Shown here piece by piece: positions 19,529 to 29,697 of a DNA stretch of 64,000 nucleotides; the first letter of the stretch is position 1; every line of letters begins with the position of its first letter. Position numbers and translations under genes: made by a program. This DNA is from Chloropicon primus (Eukaryota > Chlorophyta > Chloropicophyceae > Chloropicales > Chloropicaceae): positions 62,001-126,000 of the forward strand of contig CP060771.1 of NCBI GenBank assembly GCA_023205875.1. The letters run 5' to 3'. The notes beneath the pieces were generated by a model, which was not told the origin of the DNA, did no database searches, and worked only from the letters and a program-made list of their open reading frames with translations.

Positions 19529-19997
19529 GATGATGAGGAGGAGGAGCAGGAGAAGGATTGGGTTGGTATACGATGAGAGAGGAGAGACGTCGGATCATGA
19601 CGGATCCGACGGAGAAGGGAGGAGGAGGAAGTTCCAGTTTCCTTGTTCTAATCTGTCAAACGATAGCGATAGTATCCTCCTATCCCTTCCTCAACCAGCT
19701 TGTATACTTCAGGCTCGCCTGGGGATCATCACACACTCCTGCTCCTCAAAGAGCAAGGAGGGAGAGGGGGAGAGGGAGGGAGGTGTGGGGGGAGGAGCCT
19801 TCTTCTTCTTCTTCCTTTCTATCTTGTCTTATCGTTTGTTGTGTCTCTTGTTTTATCTTGCATGAGAATATATTCTTTATAATTGATACTTATTAAAAAA
19901 AAAGTTGTTCCCCAGTTTTCTTGTCAACCTTGTCAACCTTGTCAACCCCCGTCGACCCACCCCCTGCCCCCACCCCGTCCGTCGTTCGCCGCGTCGC
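19529..19997. other. Intergenic region, GTPase promoter and MYB 3' end
   Basis: No gene is supported. The stretch contains the promoter side of the GTPase, a G-rich block around 19760-19800, and an AT-rich segment with a run of nine A around 19895-19904. Short plus-strand frames here are compositionally odd and unlike any family. Confidence 0.55.
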
Positions 19998-21163
19998 TCA
20001 CGTGTTCAACAGCAGAGTCGTCTGGCTCGAGGAGCTGTTCCCGTTGCTCAGCGACTGGGCCGCGACCGTCTTGGCGTTCCCGGTCTTGGTGTTGGGCTTC
20101 TTGGTGGCCTTGTAGACCGTGGCGATGTGGGTCCTGAGGACCTCCTCCCCGCTCGCCGGCTGGTTGGTGAAGCTCCCGTTCCACTCCTTCTTGAACTTCT
20201 GCACCTCCTTGGACGTGTACCGCACCGCCGTCGGCTTGAGGACGTGCACCTGGACCTGCTGCTGGTCCGGGGGCGGGGCTGCGTCGCTGGCCTGCTGCTG
20301 CTGCATCATCGAGTTCATCATCATCATCATCCCCCCCGGATCCACGGAGGGGAAGCACCCGAGGCCGAACATGCCCGCGGGCGGCGGGAGGAACATGGCC
20401 ATCTGCTGGAGGGGGTTGATCTCCTCCTGGTCCTGGTTCGCCAGGATGCCCACCGGCATGATCCCCATCGGCAGGCTTCCCGCCGAGTTGCTGCTGCTGA
20501 GGTGGTGCTGGCTCTCGGACTTGGGCGACACGCTGGGCTGGACGGACTGGTCGTTCCTCTCCCGGGCGTCCAAGGTCGCCAGGGAGCTGTTGGACCCGTT
20601 GTTCGGCAGCGGGTCGGCCGCCGGGCAGGTGCTCTGCTGCTGGTGCACCGTGTCCAGCGTCGTGTCGAAGAGCGACGTGCGCCTCTTCCTCTTGTTCCCC
20701 GTGCTCGTCTGCCTGATGAAGTACTTTTGCGCGTGGGACGCCACCTGCGTGGGCGTTCGGGTCTGCACGTAGTGCCTCGAGATCCCGCGCCAGTCCCCCT
20801 TGCCCAGGGCGGACAGGCCCATCAGGAACCGCTTGTGCTCCTCCGGGGTCCACGGCACGCCGGCTGATGATGTTGTTGTTGATGATGTGGAGATAGTAGA
20901 GAACAAGGAGGAGGAGAAGAAGGAAGAGGAGGAGTTAGTATCAGTGGTGGTGGAGGAGGAGTTTGATTGATTGGTTGAAGAGAGAGAGAGAGAGAGAGTT
21001 GGGTTTCAGTGAAGCAAGGAGGAGGAGGAGGAGGAGTCCACCGGTAGTGTTGTTTTTGTTGGAGCTCTCTTGGCGCTCTCTTACCTTTCTTCCTCTCCTT
21101 GGCGGGGCTCTTGGCCGCCGGAGCAACGCTCGCGTTGGCGTTGTTCTCCGCAGTGGGAACCAT
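19998..21163 (-). CDS. SHAQKYF-type single-MYB transcription factor
   Basis: This putative DNA-binding regulator has 314 residues in two exons, 21163-21085 and 20863-19998 (donor GTAAGA, phase 1). The MYB repeat [20 protein letters not shown] through [20 protein letters not shown] ends in [11 protein letters not shown], the signature of the MYB-related SHAQKYF class. It is followed by basic [11 protein letters not shown], also conserved in plant members. Plant proteins of this class bind I-box or TATCCA-like sites. The rest is Gln, Ser and Met rich (a run of Met, then QQQQ), likely disordered. A C-terminal segment [17 protein letters not shown] recurs in some relatives. The chosen ATG opens [13 protein letters not shown]. 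An upstream Thr-coding ACG repeat in the same frame has no ATG and is taken as 5' UTR. Confidence 0.9.
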
Positions 21164-22366
21164 GGTGTTGTTCTCGTGCTGCTCTCGGAAAGATACCGTG
21201 GTGGTAATGGTCGTCGTCGTCGTCGTCGTCGTCGTGGATTCAAGCGCGAGCAAAGCAAGGGTGGACGAGCCTCAAGTTCTCGAACCCTCTGCGCTCTGGA
21301 AACGGAACCTCCTAATCGAAGCCCGACAAGTCAACACCGCAAGCCGACGGAACGGAACCAAAGATGCCGAGGACGAGGAAGGACCAGTCGGAAAATACCT
21401 CACGATGCACCTCGACCTTGCTCTCCCTTGTCCCCGTCGTCACGATGGCGTCCGCAGTCGAAACGACGCAAGTGCGGGTTCTTTCGAAAGCTCGTGAGAC
21501 TCGTCGTACGTTCCCGTCGTCTTCGTTATCGTTATCGTCCGCGTTTTTCGTCCCGACGGAAGCAAACACTCGTCGTTTGGTCTCGGTGCGACCGATTGGT
21601 TCCAAGCGCAAGTGGATGACACAGTCCTGACGGCTCGTTCGCGCGCGAGAGCGAATAACAAGGGATTTCTACAAACCCACAAATCAGAATCAGATCTTCA
21701 AAACCGAAACCCAACAAAATATCTGATTTTTTCTTGATCGTTTCTTTTTTTCGGATAGAAAGTAGATTTTACACAGTAATCCAAAAAATTGGAAACGTAC
21801 CGACCGAGGCGTCTTCTTACACTACATCATACATCGTGTACACTCACTTCGCATTCCGAAGAATCGAAGGCGGCGCAAAAGAGGAACCCCATGACATAAC
21901 AGAAGGGCGCGCGCGCGGTCGTCCTCCTCGCTCCTCCGCGAGACGAAACCACCGCCCTCTGACTACAACGCATCCAAGGTAAGCATCCTCTACCACCACT
22001 AAAAAACCATTCCATTCCCTTCCCTTCCCCTTTGCCATTCCATTCCATTCCATTCCATTCCATTCCCTTCCCCATTATTTATGATTTGGCAGCTTAGCCT
22101 TGAGCCGAGGTCCTCACTCTACCCGAGCTCTCTAACTTCAGCTGCCCACATTAACACGGTGCGCTCCTTGATCCGAACGTAGGTTCGGACTTGGACCACG
22201 CGCCAGTCGGACAGACAACCGACGGGTTCTGACTCCACGACTGTGCCACCTCATTACCACTGGCAGGGTCACTAACGTACGAATCAAATTCCATTCCATT
22301 CCATTCTTCTTCTTCTTCTTCTTCCCAGCTTGCTTGCTTGCTTGGTTGCTTGGTCACGTCATCATC
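21164..22366. other. 1.2-kb divergent intergenic region, MYB and DNase II
   Basis: No gene is supported. CGT repeats lie at about 21209-21234 and CCATT repeats at about 22003-22068 and 22281-22306. A 10-bp palindrome CTTTCGAAAG lies at 21481-21490, preceded by GTGCGGGTT, a copy of the recurrent upstream element. The region between 21640 and 21850 is AT-rich. A short plus-strand frame (starting MASAVETTQV) around 21446-21630 is too weak to call. Confidence 0.6.
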
Positions 22367-23509
22367 ATGGTGAGACGCCTCCACCTCACGCTCCTCCTCC
22401 TCACCTGCAGCTTGGTCGTCGCTGCCACCAATGCCACCAATGCACCTATTGGTGGTGGTGGTGGTGGTGGTGGTGTGACTTGCCTGTCGGAGTCCGGGGA
22501 CCCCGTGGAGTACTGGGTGATCCTCAAGTTCCCGGACGGGTCGAACTACGCGTACGCGGACGAGCACACCTCCCACCTCGGCATGTCGGTCTCCCCGTAC
22601 AAGCTGGAGTCCCCGACGGAGGGCGCGGTGGCCCACACGCTCAACACGGTGTACTCGGCGGGCTCGGGGTCCTCCTCGGTCGGCCACGTCGAGTACAACG
22701 ACGAGTGGCCCGACGAGCACAAGCACGGGACGGGGGGGCACACCAAAGGCTTCGTGGGTTTCGACGAGAAGTCCGGGTTCTGGCTCATCCACAGCGTCCC
22801 GAGGTTCCCCGACTTTGTCAAGGACGGGTACTCGGGCCTCCCCGAGGACGAGATGAGGTACGGCCAGAGCTTCATGTGCATCTCCACGTCCCTCGGGTAC
22901 CTCGAGGACGTGGCCGCCCAGCTCCTGATCGGGTACCCTTGGGTCTACAGCGCCAACGTCCCGGAGGGCAACTCGGCCTTCGCCAACATGCAGAACATGA
23001 AGTCCCTGGCGAACGGGGACAAGCACTACAAGGACATGGACTCCAACGTCGTCTCGATCAAGACGCACTGGGGTGTGGAGTTCACGACCTTCTACAAGTC
23101 CCCAAAGTGGGGAAAGTACATCTACGAGGACATGGTGGAGCCCCATTTCGACACGGAGTTCGCCTGGGAGACTTGGATGAACGGCATCAACCCCGACCCT
23201 AGCTTCTGCGAGCCAAAGTCCCAGTACAACTCCACCAACATCCGCAACCTCGCGGTGGGGGCTTACTCCTGGAAGGAGACCCAGGACCACTCCAAGTGGG
23301 GCGTCAGCATCGGCTGGAAGCACCGGAGCTACGACGAGTACCTCTGCATCGGGGACATCAACAGGCAGGAGTCCCAGAACAAGAGGGGCGGGGGGACCAC
23401 GTGCATCCAGGACGTGGACCTGTGGAGGGCCTTTTACAACGCCATCAAGCATGTGGACTGCTGCTGCGAGGACTCGCAGTGCGACGACGTCGGCTTCTGC
23501 AAGTGGTGA
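22367..23509 (+). CDS. Deoxyribonuclease II, secreted/lysosomal acid endonuclease
   Basis: DNase II is a metal-independent acid endonuclease of lysosomes, vacuoles or the cell exterior. The gene is intronless and codes for 380 residues, the family size. It opens with a signal peptide (MVRRLHLTLLLLTCSLVVAA). A run of glycines coded by a GGT repeat lies just after it. Family blocks are CLSESGDPVEYWVILKFPDG, SPTEGAVAHTL, GHTKGFVGFDEKSGFWLIHS with catalytic-type histidine 142 in HSVPRFP, YGQSFMCIS, and QDHSKWGVS with histidine 308. GDINRQESQNKRGGGTTCIQ then matches the conserved CxGDxNR...RGGGTxC. Both histidines needed by the human enzyme are kept. Cysteine-rich residues close the protein. Likely roles are DNA digestion in food vacuoles or nutrient scavenging (inference). 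Confidence 0.95.
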   Translation: MVRRLHLTLLLLTCSLVVAATNATNAPIGGGGGGGGVTCLSESGDPVEYWVILKFPDGSNYAYADEHTSHLGMSVSPYKLESPTEGAVAHTLNTVYSAGSGSSSVGHVEYNDEWPDEHKHGTGGHTKGFVGFDEKSGFWLIHSVPRFPDFVKDGYSGLPEDEMRYGQSFMCISTSLGYLEDVAAQLLIGYPWVYSANVPEGNSAFANMQNMKSLANGDKHYKDMDSNVVSIKTHWGVEFTTFYKSPKWGKYIYEDMVEPHFDTEFAWETWMNGINPDPSFCEPKSQYNSTNIRNLAVGAYSWKETQDHSKWGVSIGWKHRSYDEYLCIGDINRQESQNKRGGGTTCIQDVDLWRAFYNAIKHVDCCCEDSQCDDVGFCKW

Positions 23510-23712
23510 TGTGTGGATTGAATTGGAATTGAATTAAGTTATATATATATATATATATATATATTGATATGGATGGATGGTTTGTTATATTATTTTGTTT
23601 CAATAAAAAAATATACTACAGTATTATTATTATAGTTACGATGATATGATTATCCCTGCTGTAAAGGTGGCGCCTTTTGCCGACTTTAAGAAATAAACAC
23701 TCCCTACTCCTC
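23510..23712. other. AT-rich convergent spacer with TA repeat
   Basis: A TA repeat (about 23537-23564) and CAATAAAAAAATA (about 23600) probably include the DNase II polyadenylation region. The spacer separates the convergent DNase II and IFT140 genes. Confidence 0.55.
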
Positions 23713-26700
23713 CTACTGGTAGACCCCGGGCTCGTCCATGATCTCCTCGTCGATCATCTCGTCCACGGAGTCCTCGTCGATCATCCCCCCCTCGCCGTCG
23801 TCGACGTCCTCCTCCAGCATCACCCCCCCCTCGCCGTCCTCGCCCTCGGGCTGGTGATGCTGGTGCTGAGGGAAGCTCCCCAGCACGTCGCTCGTGATCT
23901 TCCTGTCGACGTAGTGCCCCAGAGGAATGTTCTGGGACCTCATCCTGTGAATGTACTGGGCGCACTGGTCCAGCATCCCCGCGGCGTAGTAGTGCTCCAC
24001 GAGCAGGCTGTAAACATCCCCTTGCCTCACGCCGACCTCCGTGTCGTTGAAGTTGCTCGCGTCCTCCAGGAGGCCCTGGCACACGTTCACCGCGTACTCG
24101 GGGTCGTCCGCGATCATCTGCCTGGCCTGGATGAACCTCTCGATGATCTCCATCCTCTTCTTCAGGGACTCCAGCTGCATCTCCTTTTCCATCCCCCTGG
24201 ACTTTTGCGCGTAACGGTGCGACTCACGTAACGCCTGCAGGGCCTTCTCGTAGGACTTGTACTCGTCAATCTCGATCTGGGCGCAAGCCTCGTAGAAGGT
24301 GGAAAGGCTGTCGTTCGCCTTGGCCTTGGTGTAAAAGGTGATGATGTTCATCATGATGTCTGGGTTGTTGTGCCAGTCCAAGTTCTGCAAAAAGTTGGCG
24401 GCCATGAGGTAAATCTCCTTGTTCCTGCTGACGCCGGTGTAGAACACGATCTTCTCCACGTCCCCGGACTGCAGGAGGGCCTTCATGGCTTTTACCTTCT
24501 CGCCCGCTTGGGTGTACTTCTTGCAGGCGAGGTGGAAGTTCCCTTGCCTCTTGCAGCACTTTGCGAGCTTGTACAGGAGCTGCTTGCTCTCGGCGGACTT
24601 GGTCTTGGGAGACATCGCCTCGGCCATCTCCTCGGTGATGGGGATGTCGTACTTGACGCAGATGTCCAGGGCCTCGTTCATCTCCCCGGCGGCGATCAGG
24701 AGGTGGGCCGCGTTCAGGTGCTGCCCGCTGTTCATGAAGAACTTGCCGCAGTTCGCCAGCAGCTCCTGCTCTTGCTTGTTCCTCTGGCCCCCTCCCTCCT
24801 TGCTGCTGCCGTCCCCCTGCTGCGAGGGGTTCTGCAGGGAGCTCCTGATGAGCTCGTCCGCGATCTGCTGTAGCTCGTTGAACAGGTTCTCCCTGAAGCA
24901 AAGCTGCAGGGCCCGGGCCATGTCCCCGCCCTTGTGGTAGAGCTGCACGGCCCTCTGGTACTTTTGCTGGGACTCGAAGTGCCAGGCGATGTCCGTCATG
25001 ACCTGCTTGGAGGACTTGAAGGCCAAGCTCACCAGCTCGGAGTCCAGCTCGTCCGAGTTGGTCTCCAGGCTGTAACGCTTGGCCAGCCGGACGGCGTGGC
25101 TGAACCGCTTGGCCTGCTTGAAGCAGTAGATCGCGTCCTCGACCTCGTCCAGGGCCTCCAGCTGCCTCGCGAGGTAGAAGAAGCCGGCGCTGTTGTCCGC
25201 GTTCGACGCGATGTTCTTCGCCAGTTCAAAGTTCCCCGTATAGCAGTGGATCCGGACCTGCCCCAAGACGTTGTGCATCTGCTCGTAAATCATCAGGGCC
25301 TTCTCGATGTCGCCCTGAGATTCGAGGTACTTGGCCCACCACTCCCCCAGGGACTCCCCCTGCTTGGCGCCCTTGTCGATCTGCTCCCTGCTGATCCCGG
25401 TGCTCTGGATGTATGCCTCGAGGTCCTCCACCCTGTCCGCGGTGAACAGCATCCTGGGAACCTCCTGCAGGACGGTGCTCTGCCCGCAGCTCTGGTACGC
25501 CTTCGTGGCCCCATCGAAATCTCCGAGGGATTCCAGGTGCCTCGCGTACGAGTGCATCGTCGACTTCATGTGGATCCTGTCCTTCTCGGACGCGACTTTG
25601 AGGGCCTTCTCCCACTGCCCGCCGGCCTGGTACAGCTTGTTCTGCAGGTCAAACCTGCTGCAGTTCTCAAGCAAGTTCGCGGCCTCGGACTGCATCCCCA
25701 GGTGCACGGCCACGCTGGCGATCCTGGCGTCGAGCTCGACGATGCCGTCCTTCTCCGCCTCCCTCACCGCCCTCGCCCCCCGGATGTGACCCATGTGGCT
25801 CAAGCAATACTCGGCGATGTCCAACCTCGGCGGATCGGCCCTGATGCACATCCTGGCCATCTGCTCCCAGACCAGAGGGGCGTCGTTGCAAGCCGAGGCC
25901 TGCTTGATCGCTCTGAAGGCGTCCTCCCCGTTCCCGATCGAGAGGTAGTAGCTCAAATCCAGGAACGCTTTTTGGCTCTTCAGGTCCGACTCGGACAGCT
26001 CCTTGTCCTCAACCTTGCCGAGCCTCAAGCCTTGCTGCTGCTGAACTTCCTCCTGGGTCGAGACGAAGCAGCCGATAGTCAGGGGGACCAAGTGGGGCAC
26101 CGACTTGGGCATCTCGCTGCTCGGGTTCTCCTCCAGGGTCTGGACCTTCTTCCCCTTGCTGTAGCAATAAATCAGGGGGGAGCACACTCCGATCATGGAG
26201 AGGCCCCTGTAGTCGATCCTGGGATCCTTGTTGTACTCGTGCCTCTCCTGCACGTAAATCCCGTAAGCAAAGTCGTTCTTGCTGTACTTGTCATTCGGGG
26301 ACACGAAAAAGGTCGTGATGTCCAAGTCTGCAGACTTCTCCAAGGAGCCCTTGGTCTCCAGAGCCTGCTTCGCCTGCACGGCGAGCAGGCGGGGGTCCGA
26401 GAGGTCCCAAGACACGCTCACGGGCTTGCTCCCTTGGCTGGTCCCGAGGTCGTACCACAATATCTTGTCCGTCACCGTGTCGTACACGATGAGGGTGTTC
26501 TCCGCGCTCAAGGTCGCCGGCCCCCCGCTCTCGAACCTCTTCTCGTTGGAGGCCTTGTTGTCCTTGGCCAGCACCGCGACGCAGGTCCCCGAAGAGTTGC
26601 AAGCGATTTGCCTGACCTCCCCGATCTCGCTTCCGTCCAGGACCATCTTCCTCCCCAGCTTCGTGGTGGTGGACTCCCTCGTTCCCTTCTGGGGCGTCTG

Positions 26701-28521
26701 GACCAGCCCCTGGTTCGAAATTTTGCAGACCTTCACGTACTTGTTCTGAGTCATCACCACGAGCGTGTCGTTCGATATCGAGATGTGCGTCGGGCTTCCC
26801 TGGATCTCGTCAAAGCTGATGCTCGAGATCACGTTGCCCTGAAAGTCGTGAACGTCCACCTTGCTGCCATTGATGGCATAGAAGCAGTCCTGGTGGATCG
26901 CCAAGGCATCCGGCGGGCTGATGTGCATCTGCGTGCTCGGTATGTTGATCGGGAAGGAAGAGACCTTTTGGGACGCGATGGAATCGCCCTTGGGGGCGTC
27001 ATCCGTGCTTATCTGGAAAATCGTCGCTTGCTTGTTGCTCCAAGCCAACAGGAACGAGTTCCACAGGCTGAAGCCGAAGATCTGGGTTCCCATGGATATC
27101 TCGCAGACGTTGCCATCGCTCCTCTTGGGCGACCTCTTGTCGCTCTTCTTGCTCCTGCTGGGAAGGAGGGTCAGCTTGTCAGAGGACGTTTGGATGGCCG
27201 CGCATCTCTTGTTGAAGCTGAACCTCAGGTCCTGTATCGAGAGCACGTGGAGGGAGTTGCCGGACATGGCGCTCAAGGAGCGCGGGTCGGAGCTCCACAG
27301 CAGGCTCTTCAGCCCAGGGGGCAGCGTGAACATCTGCTCGATCTGCCACACGGAGTCCGCTGCTTCCTCCTCTTGGGTCCTGTCGGAATCAGGGGGCTTG
27401 ATCATCTCGTGCGCCTCGTAGTCCTCCGCAGAGCTCTCGATCAGCTTCTTCATGTAAGGGAGGTACTGCCAAGCGATGACCGACCCCTCTTTGGTGCAAG
27501 CCAGCAGCAAGTTCGTGGACTTGTTGAAAGCCAGGTCAACGATGTTGTTGCTTCCGCTCTCGTGGGGCGCATTCAGCAAATCACTCTCCTGGGTGTCGAT
27601 GTCAATCACCCGCAAGTATGGCTCCCTGCAGTTGCTGCAGATGACCATGGACTCCGACCCCGCCGAAAGCATCTTGAGCTTGATGGAGAGGTTCTTCGCG
27701 GTCTGTGTCCCCGCCAGCTTCATGGAGATCATGCACGGCCAGCTCTCGCTGATCTTGTAGCTGGAGGCCACGGACTCAGGCTCCTCGTACACGGAGAGCA
27801 TCAAGCTCGACGTCAAAGTGATCATCCTCCTGTTCGGCAGCTCCGTGCACACCATGCACTCGATCTGGTGGTCCGACTCCAAGATGCAGCCTTTGTCCCC
27901 CCTCCTGCTGCAGAAGTGCACGGAAGACTTCTGGGACCCGTCCGTGTTCGTGGCCGAGTAGTAGAACAAGTTCATGCTCAGCTCTTGCTGTATTCGTATC
28001 CCTGACTGGTCGAAGGACTCCTCCGAGTAAAGGATACTGCTGAAGCAAACGTCCGTGATCGATTTCCCGTGCTCCTGGAAGTGTGCAATGGGAACAGGCC
28101 TAAAGTGAGAGTCGGACTTGTAAACGCTTATGTTTCCCTTGAGGTCACCCGCGAAAAGCATGGGCTGGGAGCCCCTCCCCGCGCTCGTCCAACCAAAGCA
28201 GGATATCTTTGCCTTCATGGTTTTCATGTCGTTCTTCACGCAGCAAGTCTCCCCGTTCCAGAACGATATCGACCCGTCGCTCCATCCTATCGACAGAAGG
28301 TACGTGTCCGGGTGCCATGAAAGATGCTCCGCCACGGAACCCTTCGAGCTGTGAATGAGCGGCTCTCCAAGCAACCTGGACTCCTCTCCTTGCTTGTTGT
28401 ATATCCTGACAGACCCATCTCTGCAAGAGACGGCCAGGAGCGATGCGGCGTGGTTCTTCGACCAGCCTGCGCATATAATGTCGCTCTTCACTTCGATGTG
28501 CGTGCTGAATATCAACGACAT
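23713..28521 (-). CDS. IFT140: Intraflagellar transport protein 140 (IFT-A core)
   Basis: IFT140 is a large core subunit of the IFT-A complex, which drives retrograde transport and membrane-protein import in cilia. The gene is one uninterrupted frame of 1602 residues (human about 1460). The N-terminal 650 residues form WD40-type propellers. The C-terminal half is a TPR-like solenoid with strongly conserved blocks: QMARMCIRADPPRLDIAEYC, LSHMGHIRGARAVREAEKDG, YARHLESLGDFDGATKAYQ, GNFHLACKKYTQAGEKVKAM and EIYLMAANFLQNLDWHNNPD. EIDEYKSYEKALQAL and an acidic tail follow, as in human IFT140. The ATG at 28521 (MSLIFSTHIEV) is the first in frame after upstream stops. Lack of introns in a 4.8-kb gene is notable next to the short multi-exon genes around it. 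Confidence 0.96.
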   Translation of the reverse strand: MSLIFSTHIEVKSDIICAGWSKNHAASLLAVSCRDGSVRIYNKQGEESRLLGEPLIHSSKGSVAEHLSWHPDTYLLSIGWSDGSISFWNGETCCVKNDMKTMKAKISCFGWTSAGRGSQPMLFAGDLKGNISVYKSDSHFRPVPIAHFQEHGKSITDVCFSSILYSEESFDQSGIRIQQELSMNLFYYSATNTDGSQKSSVHFCSRRGDKGCILESDHQIECMVCTELPNRRMITLTSSLMLSVYEEPESVASSYKISESWPCMISMKLAGTQTAKNLSIKLKMLSAGSESMVICSNCREPYLRVIDIDTQESDLLNAPHESGSNNIVDLAFNKSTNLLLACTKEGSVIAWQYLPYMKKLIESSAEDYEAHEMIKPPDSDRTQEEEAADSVWQIEQMFTLPPGLKSLLWSSDPRSLSAMSGNSLHVLSIQDLRFSFNKRCAAIQTSSDKLTLLPSRSKKSDKRSPKRSDGNVCEISMGTQIFGFSLWNSFLLAWSNKQATIFQISTDDAPKGDSIASQKVSSFPINIPSTQMHISPPDALAIHQDCFYAINGSKVDVHDFQGNVISSISFDEIQGSPTHISISNDTLVVMTQNKYVKVCKISNQGLVQTPQKGTRESTTTKLGRKMVLDGSEIGEVRQIACNSSGTCVAVLAKDNKASNEKRFESGGPATLSAENTLIVYDTVTDKILWYDLGTSQGSKPVSVSWDLSDPRLLAVQAKQALETKGSLEKSADLDITTFFVSPNDKYSKNDFAYGIYVQERHEYNKDPRIDYRGLSMIGVCSPLIYCYSKGKKVQTLEENPSSEMPKSVPHLVPLTIGCFVSTQEEVQQQQGLRLGKVEDKELSESDLKSQKAFLDLSYYLSIGNGEDAFRAIKQASACNDAPLVWEQMARMCIRADPPRLDIAEYCLSHMGHIRGARAVREAEKDGIVELDARIASVAVHLGMQSEAANLLENCSRFDLQNKLYQAGGQWEKALKVASEKDRIHMKSTMHSYARHLESLGDFDGATKAYQSCGQSTVLQEVPRMLFTADRVEDLEAYIQSTGISREQIDKGAKQGESLGEWWAKYLESQGDIEKALMIYEQMHNVLGQVRIHCYTGNFELAKNIASNADNSAGFFYLARQLEALDEVEDAIYCFKQAKRFSHAVRLAKRYSLETNSDELDSELVSLAFKSSKQVMTDIAWHFESQQKYQRAVQLYHKGGDMARALQLCFRENLFNELQQIADELIRSSLQNPSQQGDGSSKEGGGQRNKQEQELLANCGKFFMNSGQHLNAAHLLIAAGEMNEALDICVKYDIPITEEMAEAMSPKTKSAESKQLLYKLAKCCKRQGNFHLACKKYTQAGEKVKAMKALLQSGDVEKIVFYTGVSRNKEIYLMAANFLQNLDWHNNPDIMMNIITFYTKAKANDSLSTFYEACAQIEIDEYKSYEKALQALRESHRYAQKSRGMEKEMQLESLKKRMEIIERFIQARQMIADDPEYAVNVCQGLLEDASNFNDTEVGVRQGDVYSLLVEHYYAAGMLDQCAQYIHRMRSQNIPLGHYVDRKITSDVLGSFPQHQHHQPEGEDGEGGVMLEEDVDDGEGGMIDEDSVDEMIDEEIMDEPGVYQ

Positions 28522-29697
28522 GGTGCTGCTCTTCCTACAACAACGACACCAAGAAGCTTAGCCACGCTTGAGCGGACGAGAGATGATCCACACAACAAAG
28601 CAAACACACATTGGTCAATCCTTCGCCAATGCCTTCGAGCGGGGGTTCGTTCGAAAGATAAAGAGACGATCTTTCGATCTGTTTGATCTCTTCGACGCGA
28701 CTTGTGCGTGCTTGGCCACCCAAAAGTCTTTCCTGAACTCACCTCGTTCACCTCCTTCACCGACTCGTCTCCCCCAAGCTGTCCATTCGAAATGTTCAAA
28801 TCCAAAACTCGAAGAATGACCACAGTGGTAAATTAACGTCACGCAATGAATGAAACTTCAACGAAACTCAAGCATCTTCGATGGAAAGATGGAAAGAGCC
28901 TTCTCTTCTGGGCCGGGCTTGTCGCCCTCTTCCCTCCCCCTCCCCCTCTGCGGCAACTTCGTCCCCGCCCTCCTCCGCTTCGTTGTCCGCAAGCCTAGTG
29001 ACCCCTCGACCCTCGAGCCTCGTCTTTGCCTTCTGCTCAAAGGCGTTCCACGATCTGTGGCGCGCGCTCTCTGCTCTGCAACCTTGGAAGCCAGAGGGAA
29101 CTTTGTGTTCCGTGTCCTGTCCTTGACAAGGATGCTGAGAACGTCAATCATGCAACGACGTGCAATGGTTCTCGTCCGAGTTCTCGGAAGACAGAGGGAC
29201 AACAGACGCCATGGCACTTGAACAAACTTTGGGGAGGACAGTGAGTGAGTGAGCGGATGGAGGGATGGAGTTGTGGAGCAAAAGAATCCAGGCTCGGTCC
29301 CCTCCCCTCGATGTCCCCTCCGGTCCACGATTCTTGGATCTTGGCTTCCTGTAGAAGTAATGTCACGGGACGAATCTTTGTTTTTTTCCTCAGGAGAATG
29401 AACGTCTAGGACTGAAGCGGAAGCTGATCCCAAGGCCAAGGCGGGAGGAGGAGGGGAAAGGTACCGGAGGGACCTCAGGGCCAAGGGGGAGGTGGACCGA
29501 GTCTGGATTCTTTTGCTCCACAACTCAATCCAATCCAATCCAATCCAATCCACTCACTCACTGTCCTCCCCAAAGTTTGTTCAAGTGTCTTGGGCTTAAG
29601 AGTACAAGCCAGGGAGGGCCTCCTCGGCTTGAACTTCCCACCACCACCGGCTGTGTGAGTTTTGGTCTTGTCCCAGCAAGAGAGCGGGTGAGGAAGG
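28522..29697. other. 1.2-kb divergent region between IFT140 and the DNAAF6-like gene
   Basis: No gene is supported. Near the IFT140 start lies an inverted pair TCGAAAGAT / ATCTTTCGA at 28651-28677 within a copy of the recurrent upstream element. The right part contains the long inverted repeat annotated separately. Overlapping frames at 28850-29220 on both strands have no recognisable content. Confidence 0.6.
29216..29587. repeat. Long inverted repeat (foldback) upstream of the DNAAF6-like gene
   Basis: The left arm at 29216-29300 is matched by the reverse complement of 29494-29587. Shared blocks are ACAAACTTTGGGGAGGACAG, TGAGTGAGTG, then after a diverged patch GAGTTGTGGAGCAAAAGAAT and CCAG(G/A)CTCGGTCC. 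Weaker pairing (CCTCCCC and CCCTCCGGT) extends both arms inward by about 25-30 bases. The diverged patch is a GATTG (CCAAT on the plus strand) array in one arm only. About 190 bases, or fewer with the weak pairing, form the loop. No flanking duplication or transposase was found. Confidence 0.75.

Noticed and set aside
21446-21630. Short plus-strand frame starting MASAVETTQV
   Set aside because: It is about 60 codons with no matching family, in a region rich in CGT and TCG words near the MYB promoter. Kept only as a note.
22003-22068. CCATT repeats that could be read as satellite DNA
   Set aside because: The arrays are short (about 65 and 25 bases) and isolated in a promoter region, so they are simple microsatellites.
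24934-28005. 1023-codon open frame on the plus strand opposite IFT140
   Set aside because: It lies entirely antisense to the conserved IFT140 gene. The strong C/G third-base preference and use of AAG, CTC and GAG codons leave few stops on the opposite strand. The translation (Leu, Val, Arg, Gly-rich) resembles nothing known.
28850-29221. Possible small gene upstream of the DNAAF6-like gene
   Set aside because: Plus and minus frames overlap fully and neither has a recognisable motif. It could be a 5' leader, but nothing supports coding.
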